Assembly (NCBI GenBank): GCA_964304625.1 | Contig: OZ199838.1 | Coordinates: 7,812,001 to 7,876,000, forward strand | Reading direction: 5' to 3' | From: Kudoa neothunni | Taxonomy: Eukaryota > Cnidaria | DNA length: 64,000 nucleotides | Shown: positions 54,866 to 64,000 of the stretch, piece by piece | How the letters are laid out: each line of letters begins with the position of its first letter | Position numbering within the stretch: position 1 is the first letter of the stretch | Notes under the pieces: model-generated | What the model saw: only the letters and a program-made list of their open reading frames with translations | What the model was told of the DNA's origin: nothing | Databases searched by the model: none | Position numbers and translations under genes: made by a program

Positions 54866-55973
54866 TTATTCTAAGATAATTTCTCCACGAGATGACCTAG
54901 TAATGTATCCCAACATTTTGTGGTAGAATCCATCGCATTGTTGTGGAGTAGTTTCTTTAAAGCAATCTTTAATGGCCACTCTTAATTCATTTTCATTTTT
55001 AGGTTTCCTACGGATGACCAGGTTCTTCCAAACAGAGAAGACATTTTCTATGGGATTAAGAAAAGGGCTATAAGATGGTAAATACCTTATTAGGATATTT
55101 TCTCTAGCTACCAAATCTTTTAATCCCGTGTAATGATGAATTTTGGCATTATCCATTACGAAAATCGGTTAATGCACACGTTTTGCTATACAGGAATTCT
55201 TAAGCTCTTCTAAACAAATCATAAAGTCTTCCCCTGTAACTGCCTTGCCGTGTATTTTGCTATAAATTATTCCATTTTTATTTACAGCTGCGACAACAGA
55301 AATATTCCTGTTTCTAGCGGCCGATACGAAGCAATAGGCTGACGTTCCTTTTAATGATCTACCTCTTTTAGGTCGCGTCACAACAGAGAACCCTACTTCA
55401 TCAAGGAAAACAACACTCTCATGACGCACCGTCGTTTCCAGTTCCCTGAACATTTCTGCGTATTCCTTTCTTTTTTGAACGGTGGTTTCGCAGTTTCTTC
55501 TCTCTGGCTCTCTCACTAAGTTTTTTTGGTATAGCGAAATTGTCCAATCACCCCGTCGATTGTACTGAACGACACGACAATTCCAAAATCCTCATGGACT
55601 TTATTTTTTATTTCTTTTCTGGAAATTAGGGAATTTTCGTCTACCCTGCTAATAATTTTTTCTTTCTGTTCAGGAGAAAGAACAGGTCGTCTATTTCCGC
55701 CTTTAGGTTTCGACTCAAGAGTCCTACTCATCCTGAATTTGGACAAAATAGACCGTACTGTAGACCGAGGCAGACGCATCTCCGATGCAATATAGGTATC
55801 ACTCCTCCCCTTTTCAAAAAAAGTTGAACATTTGCTCTCTCACTTCTCAATTCAGATGATATTGTTTTCCGTTGAACTCGTTTCTTAGGCTCCGAAGTAA
55901 TTAGAACTTTATTATCACCGGAAATAAAACCATCCGATTCAATAAAATTGTTATTTCTTTCTTCTGGATTCAT
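54866..55973 (-). pseudogene. IS630-like DD34E transposase, second copy
   Basis: Four overlapping minus-strand pieces. 55973-55728: N-terminus. 55779-55516: helix-turn-helix 'LPRSTVRSILSKFRMSR' and a second DNA-binding part. 55516-55169: 'VVFLDEVGFSVVTRPKRGRS' with the first Asp. 55156-54866: 'MDNAKIHHYTG' with the second Asp and 'LNPIENVFSVWK' with the Glu 34 residues on. A stop near 55168 and frame changes near 55516 and 55780 separate them. It is a distant relative of the element at 8070. Terminal repeats were not found. Confidence 0.85.
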
Positions 55974-56423
55974 TGCACTATGAAATTTCTTTGCGACAAC
56001 ACAATTAGGGTAACCAATGAGTTTGATCAGAAAACGTCACATATGGTTGACAGAATTAGAGAATTTTGATGATAAGACCATTGTCTGAGATACGAAAGAA
56101 ACATATTCAGTTTACCATATTTTTAATGCGCCGCCTTGCGCCGCCTCGATCGTTTGACCGTATTTTTTATACGAGGTCTTTTGTTCCTGAGTCTAAGGTT
56201 GATATTATATTGGTTCCTTCTATGATATAATTTTCTTAAAAATAAATTTTAAAGAAGAATTATTGTATGGTACCTATTAAAGGCTACATACAAAATTTTT
56301 GGGGAATTCGGATTGAGTTTGTTTTAACGTGTAATATACGGTAGTGCAGGGATACTACGAACTTTTTGATATTATGGTAAGGTTTCCCATTAATGATATA
56401 TAATATTGTTATTTATAGTATAA
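55974..56423. other. Spacer between IS630-like gene and Gypsy fossil
   Basis: No open frame. Contains 'cagggatactacg' at 56347, which recurs in the same orientation at 61818; this may be a transposon terminus but could not be paired. Confidence 0.35.
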
Positions 56424-59400
56424 TGTAATAGCGCGACCAAAACTATAAACTATACACCGACAACTACCGATTATTTATAATACTACATTCCTCCCTCTCA
56501 AAATTCTGGTATTTCTTTATGTGATTTCGATGTACCGTAACATTTTTGGTTTCTTCGTTTATTTTATAGGTGACTGGACCGCACATTTTAACTATTCGAA
56601 ATAGACCTTTCCAAATTTTGTCATTTGGTAGTTTTTTAAGAACATAGTCGTTTACATGCAAAACTTTTTGTGGAATTTTATTTCGTGTATAGTATTTGTT
56701 TCTTTGTGTGATTTTCTGCTGTTTCTTGTTGCAATTTGTATAATATTTCGGAGCGTTTGCTTTAATTTTTGAATATATGAGTGGGTAGATGCATAGTCAT
56801 CAGAGTCTCTATTTCTCACCACGGTAAATTTGTTATGCGGTCTACCAAAAGTTAATTGGAATGGTGTGAAGTTGGTTGTTTTATGCGTATTTGTATTGTA
56901 AGTATAAACTAACAAAGGGAGAGCTTCATCCCAGTCATTTTCCCTTTTACATTTGATTATCAAATTTTTGATACTTCTGTTGAATCGTTCTACAGCTCCA
57001 TTCCCCTGTGGGTGATAAGGCGTTGTTAATGATTGTTCAATACCTAAAATTGAAAGAACGTCTTTCATAACTTTGGACGTAAAATTTTTCCCGTTATCAG
57101 AGTGTATTCTCTTAGGTTTGCCGTATAGGTATATAAAATTGTTGAGTAAAGCTTCACATACAGATTGTGACGTAATATTTTGAAGCGGTATTGCCTGAGC
57201 CAGTTTTGTAAATATATCCACAATACAAAGAGTGTAATTATTCCCGTTCATCGTTGAGTTCAGAGGTCCGATAATATCAATTGCAACAATCTCAATGGGG
57301 TACGAAGATTTCATTGGTACCGTTTCCGCCTTACTACATTTATCACTATGGACTTGGCATGTATGGCATGATTTGACGAACAATTTGGTTTCGTACTCAT
57401 AGCCGGACCAATGATATTGGTCTCTCAAGCGACAAAATGTTTTAAAAAATCCAGAATGGCCAGATTCGTCATGCAATTTCATCAGTACCTGTTTTCGAAA
57501 CGATGTAGGAACATATAATTGATTAATTTCAGAGCAATTGGTGATCAATTTTCGGTATACCAAGTTATTCTTAATTACATATTTATTTATATTTGATTTG
57601 TTTCTGCATGATTTTAGCAACAGTCTAGTTTCTGAATCACTTTCGTGACTTGCTCTCACCTGGTCGTTTATTGATACGTTCATACTTTGGTTACAATGTA
57701 TCATTCCCTTCAAACGTGATAGGCAATCAGCGTTTTGATTGTCCACTCCTCGTTTGTGGACAATTTGGAAGCGAAAATCCTGCAAAAATAGTATCCATCT
57801 AGCGATTCTACCATGACAATCTTTTTGGCTCATCAAATATTTGAGTGGGTTATGATCTGTATGTATATCAAATTCTTGTCCCAAAAGGTATTTTCTAAAT
57901 TTCTTAATTGCGAATATAATTGCCAAACCCTTTTTTTCATACGTTGAGTAGTTTCTTTCTGCTGTATTTAGTGCCCGACTAGCATACTCTATCACAACCG
58001 GTTTACCATGGTGTATTTGTCCTAATATAGCACCAAGGACGTAGTCAGAAGCGTCAGTGGTAACAGTAAACGTTTTATTGAAGTCGGGGAACACCAAAGT
58101 GGTTGGTTCTCTCAATGAATTCTTTAAATTTTTGAAAGATTCCTTTTGTATTGTCGACCACTCAAATTTTGTTTTATTTTTTGCAAAGGTCATATAATGG
58201 ATGAGAGATGTTTGAGAAGCCTTTTATGTGGTCTCTGTAGAAATTGGCTAGCCCCAAGAATGATTTTAACTCCTTTGAATTCCGTGGAATAGGGTAGTTT
58301 GTAATAACCTTCATTTTTTCTTCGTCTGGAAGAATTCCATTTTTCGTGATTCTATGGCCCAAGTAAGTTATTTCTTCTTTCTTGAAAATCGATTTATCTT
58401 CATTAATTTCCAAATTGTATTGCTTTAGTATCTCACAAATAAATTTTAAGTGCCTATCATGTTCCTCCAGTATTTGATTCATAACTCGTTGAAAGAATGC
58501 AGGAGCACTCACAAGTCCAAAAGGAATCCGGTTAAATTCATAATGTCCACATAACGTTGAAAATGCGGTTTTTGGCTTTGCATTCTCATTTAATTCTAGT
58601 TGCCAATACCCTTGCTTCAAATCCAGTGTAGTATATATCGTAGACTCTGCGAGTGAGGCGATAACGTCCTTCGGATTCGGCATTGGGAAGCGCTCAAGTT
58701 TTGTTACACTATTCAATTTCCGGTAGTCGATACATTCGAAATCTCCCAGATTTCTTTTTAACAAGAACAACAGGAGAAGTTCATTCGCTTCGGCTTTTGC
58801 GTATGATGCCATTTTTCAACACAGTTTCAACTTGTGTTTCGATCTCTTTGCGGAACATAAATGGTTGTGATCGAGCTGGGGTGTATACGGGGGGTGAATT
58901 TGTTTCGATGTACCTTTTCGGTAGATCGCGGTGATAGGTGTCAATGGTCATTGTGGCAGTCGTTCCAATTTTTGTAGTCATAGTGACATTGAATATCTTC
59001 AGTAGATCTCTCCCAATTATACAGGGATGTATCAAATCTTTTATACCAAAAAGTTGCACTTCTCAATCTTGCCAAAGAGATTGATCACGCAACGCGTGAC
59101 ACCAATAACTTCGATGTTGGCACCATTTGCGCCAATTAATTTGGTTTTACTTTTTAAAATAGTGCCACTAGCAAACTCCTGGGTGATTCATGAAAATGCA
59201 GCTCCGGCATCCAATAAACAACATAATTCCTGCCCATTCATCAGTACTTTGGCAAAGAAATTGTCATCCAACGACAAGCTTACTCTGCGGCGCATCATAA
59301 GAAATAACATTGTACTTAGAACCATAATAATTCCGACTATGTTTAGAACTAGAAGTTATATATGTTAGTTTTCTACAGTCCTTTTTTATATGACCAGGAA

Positions 59401-60003
59401 TACCACAATACCAACAGACTATTTTATTTTAAGTTGCTACTAAACCTTTTTTTGACAGCCAAAACTTCCTCATTTCCGCCAATTGTTTCATCGGTGTTGT
59501 CCAAGTAGGACTGGCATATAGATATCAGGGTTTGTAGGTCCATGATCGGCATTGCACGAATGATTGGTTGATATTGTTGAGAAATACAACCAATAACTTT
59601 AGGTTTGATGTAAAAGAAAATATCATCTTGGGTCGCGTTGGGTCTAGCACAAGTGAGAATAGATGTTAGTCGAATTGTATATTCATCCATCTTTTCATCC
59701 GGTTTTGTAATAGATGAAGCATAGGCTAATATATTAGTCCTAATCATTGTGATGGGATCTCCTTCTCCCATCACACCGCTACTTGGAATGATATACCTTC
59801 TTAATTGTTTTGGAATCGCCAAGGTTACATAGGAATAAGTTTGTTCCACATTGTACCCTTTTACTTTAGTGGTGGCGTCTATTTCATCGAGTTGGTCGAT
59901 TATGGGTTCGTTAAAGTTAATTTCTTTTATTTTCATTTCCTCCAATACCTGTCACCAATGAAATAGCGCGACCAAGACACGTATAAACTATACACCGACT
60001 CAC
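56424..60003 (-). mobile_element. Ty3/Gypsy LTR retrotransposon (fossil)
   Basis: On the minus strand the parts run in Gypsy order: gag (about 59945-59424), a retroviral-type aspartic protease region (about 59400-58980), reverse transcriptase (about 58980-58174), RNase H and integrase with an HHCC zinc region and DDE core (58193-56652), and the integrase tail (to about 56464). Short direct repeats at the two ends share 'tagcgcgaccaa' and 'tataaactatacaccgac' (56424-56487 and 59964-60003), taken as LTR remnants; a purine-rich stretch precedes the left one. A possible primer-binding sequence ('TTGGTGACAGG') follows the right one. The element is broken, with a handful of breaks, but long open stretches make it one of the younger elements here. 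Confidence 0.88.
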
Positions 60004-60016
60004 AGCCAGAGGAAAT

Positions 60017-61629
60017 TTGGCTGCATGCTTACTGCGCACTAAAAATCCCCCAATTATATCCAACGACGTGGTTAGTACGCAATTAAGAGATCAGAAAAAA
60101 TATCGATCGTTAGATGAGAAGATTAAAATAATAAATTATTACGACGACAAAAAAGGATTTAGTGGCTCAAAAACTAAAACCGTTGAGAAATTTAATCTCA
60201 AATCGATATCTTCTTTGAATAGCATATTATTAAAAAGGAGCAGTATTATGAAAGATTTGAACTCTGGAGACCTGGATCACAGCATAAAAACCTTAAGAAA
60301 AGGGAATTTTTCCACGTTAGATTCCAAAGTTAAGGAGTGGATTGAGTTAATGAGAGCTCGTAATATCGAGCTCTCAGGGGATGATATAATTAAAAAGGCT
60401 AATGATTATTCATTTGAAGTTAAAAAAACAACTTCTGAAGTTGGTAGAGGTTGGTTTCAAGGATTTGCTTCAAGAGTTGGGCTGAAGAAGAACAAATTCA
60501 CAGGAGGGTCTAAGAGTGTCGATCCTGAAATAGTTTCCACTTGGAAAGATCAACTGTTAAAGTTGATTGACAATTATGACCAAAAAGATATTTTTAATTT
60601 GGATGAGACTGGGCTATTTTATCAACAAAGAAAAAGTAAAATATACTTTAGATTTGTGCCACAATATGAAATTTAGTGTATGGTTACGTATTTAAAAAGG
60701 AGGGAAACTTGCACGGTTCTAAAAAATCGAAGAAGAGGGTAACTATTGCTGCCATTTGCTCGATGTTAGGAGAAAAAAGACCGTTATTAATAATTGGAAA
60801 TTATGAAAAACCTCGTTGCTTTCAGAAGATTAAGGACCTCCCACTTTCTTATTACGCAAATAAGAAAGCTTGGATGACCAGCTTGATTTTTTCAAAATAT
60901 CTAACGGAGTGGAATCGCGAACTTTCTCGATGCAAGAGAAGTATCTTATTATTTGTTGATAATTGTCCAGCCCACCCAACACTAAATTTTTCAAACGTCC
61001 AACTCTGTTTTTTCCCATCCAAAACAACCAGTGTATTTCAGCCATTGGATAAGAGAATTATTAACAGTTTTAAATGTATTTACAAAAATCATCTGACAAG
61101 TTATTTTATAAATAAAGCCATTTCTAATTCCACGGATGTTTCTGATAACAATTTAAGTGATGATCCTCCACACTTACTTGAAGTTATGTGTATGATTAAA
61201 GAAGCATGGCAATTAGTGACTGACGAAACAATAAAAAACTGTTTTAAAAAATCATTCTTTTTTAATAACTGTGATTCAGCAGACATCATTCCTTCGTTTG
61301 ATAGTAATTTACCAGAAAATCAACTTGGAGACTGTGTTGATGAAGAAATTATTTCAATTAGAGATCCAGAAGAAGAATGTGTTAAATCGATAAATAATGG
61401 AGTCGATGCAATGGATGAATCGTCTTCTGATGCAAATTATGAACAAACTAGCACTATTTGTTCCATTAATGAAGTTATCGAACATTTAAATAAATTGATG
61501 AAGTTTTTTTTTGTTCATGACCCAATTATGTTAGAAAATATGACCAAATTAGACTTTTCTATTTGCAACAAAAGACGCGGTTCCCAAAAGAACGATAAAA
61601 TAACCGATTATTTCAAAAAATCTGTGTAA
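60017..61629 (+). CDS. Tigger-6 pogo-family transposase, best preserved in the window
   Basis: Two exons. 60017-60635 is open from before the usual start and carries the helix-turn-helix ('YRSLDEKIKIINYYDDKKGF', 'TVEKFNLKSISSLNSI'), the second DNA-binding part 'VKEWIELMRARNIELSGD', and 'DIFNLDETGLFYQQRK' with the first Asp. A 41-base GT-AG intron (60636-60676) joins to 'MYGYVFKKEGNLHGSKKS'. 60677-61629 follows with 'PLLIIGNYEKPRCFQK', 'ILLFVDNCPAHPTLN' (second Asp), 'TSVFQPLDKRIINSFK' (third Asp), an acidic tail and the C-terminal 'KNDKITDYFKKSV', PIP-box-like with Asn for Gln. The frame is open throughout after splicing. No ATG precedes codon 78 (60249), so the original start seems lost or altered, possibly by the neighbouring Gypsy element. 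Terminal repeats were not found. Confidence 0.88.
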
Positions 61630-61949
61630 TTTCGAATTATTATAGTTTATTCACCTTATATTTCTTTTTTCGTGTATTTACTATTGATTTTTTCAAGAGA
61701 TATACGAGTTAACATTAATATGGGTAGGCAACTACGGCTGTTAAATACAAAATACAGCGGCGCGCGACCAAGATATTTCTCTCATTTTGCGCGCACGGAC
61801 ATGGATACTACGTAATACAGGGGTACTACGCACCTAAATGTTTCGTCCCAAAAAACACGCAAATCATAAAATGTTACATAAACGCACAAAACTTCGGAAA
61901 ATATATCGTAATATTAAACATATATAAGATATGATTCCTACGACAAAAA
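61630..61949. other. Spacer between Tigger-6 and piggyBac-3
   Basis: Tigger-6 3' flank and piggyBac-3 3' flank with no pairable terminal repeats. 'tacaggggtactacg' at 61816-61830 has the look of a TA-flanked transposon end, unpaired. Confidence 0.35.
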
Positions 61950-62895
61950 TCAATCCATGTCATCATTATTGCATAATCGGCAGAGGACAACAATCTTTTT
62001 AAATTTATGAGGAATACAGATGGGCTTGTTGCATTTGTCACACCGAATTTTTTTGGACAAAAAAACAACGATTTTTGTAATGATACATTGTATATTGGAA
62101 TCATCATGTGGACAAGTACCAACCTTTTTATTAAAAATTGGGAAACTTAATTTTTGAATATTGTGGAGAGAAGTTAAATTGTTTTGACGAATTAAGACAT
62201 TTGGCTTAATCAATTCAATGGCCAACTCTCGACGGAAGCACTGACGTCGGCTGCGATTTGTTCTTCTATAATCCGTGAATTTTGTTGTGTATATGATATA
62301 CGCATTCAATGCAGCTATATCAACCAACTCAAGGAAAAAACGGAGGGGCAATCTTCTAGTTGCCTTAGCACACGAATACAATCAGGTCATACGGTCACTG
62401 TTGTCCACCCCCCCCCCCCCTTTTGTTTGGTTACAGTGCATAATTATCTGGGGCCTTTTGCTGTCACCTGATTCAATTTCAGAGTCATGGTGTTCTGTAG
62501 ATAAGAGTATCACGTTGCGATTTATTGGGGGACGTAGGAAACAAGAGTTACATCGCCAGAGTAACAAAAACCGAAGATAGTTCTTGGCGATCTTCTACAT
62601 CCTGAATTTTGGGTGGAATATATGTATTATTCCGTGTCATTGTACCAGTTAAGGTGATGTTGTTGTCCAAGAAAAAAGGCGCAAGTGGGGCAGAAATAAA
62701 AAAGTTGTCTGTTGTGAGTCCTCTACAAGTTCCATAATATGGTTCCATTAAATCTTTTACTTGTTCATCTTGTTTAACTTCTCTTGTTCTACCAACTTTT
62801 CCCCAAGATGTTTGAATATTTAGGAGATACCAAGTCTTCACATCTATGGCCACCCATACCTTCATACCATATCGTAGTGGCTTATCTTTCATATA
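61950..62895 (-). pseudogene. piggyBac-3 transposase, C-terminal half
   Basis: On the minus strand, starting abruptly at 62895 where Tigger-7 inserted: 'MKDKPLRYGMKVWVAIDVKT' and 'YYGTCRGLTTDNFFISAPL' (the Asp of 'TDNFF' matches piggyBac catalytic Asp two). Then 'GGGGVDNSDRMT' (Asp three region) at 62567-62382, frame-changed across a C-run. 62381-61950 follows with 'RQCFRRELAIELIKP' and the cysteine-rich domain 'IRCDKCNKPICIPH' and 'VLCRLCNND'. The N-terminal half is beyond Tigger-7, outside the window. Three frames are used. Confidence 0.87.
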
Positions 62896-64000
62896 CAATC
62901 AATCCCCGTTTATCCGGAATTCGTTTAACCGAAAATCGCACTATCCGAACGATTTTTTAAAATTTATATTGAAATCGGTGTATATCCTAAATGAAAAAAT
63001 TTCGTTTAACCGAAAATTCAATAACCGCAGTCCGAAACAACTCTTAGCTAAAATTTTCGGATAAAGTGCCCGTCGCGCGTGCGCGTGTATATTTTTATAT
63101 GTTAAATGCGACTGAATATAACGTTAATACAACTTTATTTGAGAAGTTTTCGGATACGATTATAATTAATTTACATAGAAAATTTTTATTACATCAAATT
63201 AATGAATTTTTATTCAAATTTAATGAATCATTTTATAACTGGTTTGAGTATAAGATAGTCTAACGCCGCGCAGTTTAGAAATGTCAACAATGCATGACCA
63301 AAAGCGTTCAAGAATTGTTTTAAATCCAAGCGATAAAGCATTTATCTGTAAAATAAAAGTGAATAATCCAAAAATGACTCTATCCGAAATATCGCATGCT
63401 TTTTACAAGGAGAAAAGATTGAAAATTGGGATAAGCACTATTGCAGATATTCTACGCAACTCCAATAAATGGAATATTATGGAATCTTCGAATCGCATGA
63501 CATCTCGGGCGGTAAACATGACAAATTTGAAAAGGCCCTTTACTTGTGGATAAATCAAGTTAATGCACAAAACGTGTGGATTAATGGGAATATTATTGTG
63601 GAAAAGGCAAAAGAATTCGCCACCAAGCTCGGAATAGAGAATATTTCCTTTTCTTCGGGATGGCTTCATCATTTTAAGAAACGACATGAAATTTCGTCTA
63701 AATATGTCCAGGGAGAAGCCGGTTCCGTGGTCATTGAAGATGTCGAGAAAGCAAGAAATGAGCTTAAAGCCGCCTTAAAATCCTACTCTAAAAATGATAT
63801 TTATATCGCGGATGAAACCGGGTTATTCTATCATCTGGGGCCAAACAGAACTCTTTCAAGTTTTCACCGATCTGGAACCAAAAATTCGAAAGATCGCATC
63901 ACCATACTCTTTTGTGTGAATGCGTCCGGCACACACAAATTAAAACCTTTAATGATTGGGAAATCGATGAAACCACGATGTTTCAAACGTTTTGACCCAA
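62896..64000 (+). mobile_element. Tigger-7 (pogo/jerky-like), runs off the window
   Basis: Left end 'caatccccgtttatccgg' follows TA at 62894-62895 and cuts piggyBac-3 in its coding region. The motif 'cgtttaaccgaaaat' occurs twice in the first 120 bases (62923 and 63003), a subterminal repeat of the kind pogo transposases bind. The right end is outside the window. Confidence 0.85.
63281..64000 (+). pseudogene. Tigger-7 transposase, N-terminal part (partial)
   Basis: ATG 63281 opens 'MSTMHDQKRSRIVLNPSDKA' with a pogo/CENP-B helix-turn-helix ('MTLSEISHAFYKEKRLKIGI'). One frame change near 63525 leads to the second DNA-binding part ('ALYLWINQVNAQ', 'FSSGWLHHFKKRHEIS') and then 'DIYIADETGLFYHLG' with the first Asp. 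It continues to 'PLMIGKSMKPRCFKRF' at the window edge. Apart from that frameshift it is open, so the element is fairly young. Confidence 0.85.

Noticed and set aside
54500-56060. 'tagggtttctcaattg' (54502) and 'tagggtaaccaatg' as ends of the second IS630-like element
   Set aside because: They are in the same orientation and not inverted, and no flanking TA pair is consistent.
59027-59368. Plus-strand open frame of 113 codons
   Set aside because: It is antisense to the protease region of the Gypsy fossil.
56347-61830. 'ggatactacg' and 'caggg.tactacg' as the terminal repeats of Tigger-6
   Set aside because: The copies at 56347, 61803 and 61818 are all in the same orientation, so they cannot be an inverted pair.

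Overview
This is a eukaryotic, strongly AT-rich window that consists almost entirely of transposable elements, with a thin scatter of host genes. The host genes have GT-AG introns of only about 40-55 bases, as shown by a fibrillarin gene (4196-5288, minus) and a membrane-anchored short-chain dehydrogenase (25630-26652, plus). The element mix is pogo/Tigger, hAT, piggyBac, Merlin (IS1595/ISXO2-like), MULE, mariner, IS630-like Tc1, Ty3/Gypsy, BEL/Pao and a tRNA-derived SINE. BEL/Pao and Merlin point to an animal. A small-intron, AT-rich, transposon-laden metazoan such as a parasitic cnidarian (myxozoan) would fit, but this is inference and a database search would be needed.

Layout. 1-3386: 3' part of a MULE (copy A1). 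3387-4195: spacer containing the tail of a piggyBac-type MITE. 4196-5288: fibrillarin. 5690 to about 14950: a decayed hAT (hAT-3) split by an IS630-like element (8070-9392) and by a piggyBac (9753-14889). That piggyBac is split by a Merlin (10154-13096), which is itself split by a Tigger (11135-13041). About 14960-24777: another Merlin (Merlin-1), cut first by a complete MULE (copy A2, 15693-22024, carrying the smaller MULE-B at 19602-21744) and again by a second Merlin (22142-24574). 24778-32540: the lowest transposon density, with the dehydrogenase gene, a Tigger-derived MITE, a SINE and possible small membrane-protein genes.

32541-34311: hAT-1. 34435-39746: Tigger-2, holding piggyBac-2 (which holds hAT-2) and an abutting piggyBac MITE. 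About 40250-42700: Merlin-4 split by Tigger-4. 42700-45167: two possible host exons. 45168-47174: Tigger-3. 47179-51641: a mariner holding a piggyBac MITE that holds Tigger-5. 51650-54510: hAT and BEL/Pao fragments and nested MITEs. 54866-55973: a second IS630-like transposase. 56424-60003: a broken Ty3/Gypsy fossil. 60017-61629: the best-preserved Tigger transposase. 61950-64000: a piggyBac interrupted by a Tigger that runs off the window.

The main result is a stratigraphy. Almost every insertion can be proved from target-site duplications (TA, TTAA, 8 bp, 9 bp), and several pre-insertion sites survive in paralogous copies within the same window, so the order of arrival can be read directly. 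Other points of interest are PCNA-binding (PIP-box) tails on the Tigger transposases, a MULE with a PHD finger, a non-autonomous MULE that kept both coding ends but lost its catalytic core, and two MULE copies that share the same frameshifts. None of the transposase genes is certainly functional; Tigger-6 comes closest.
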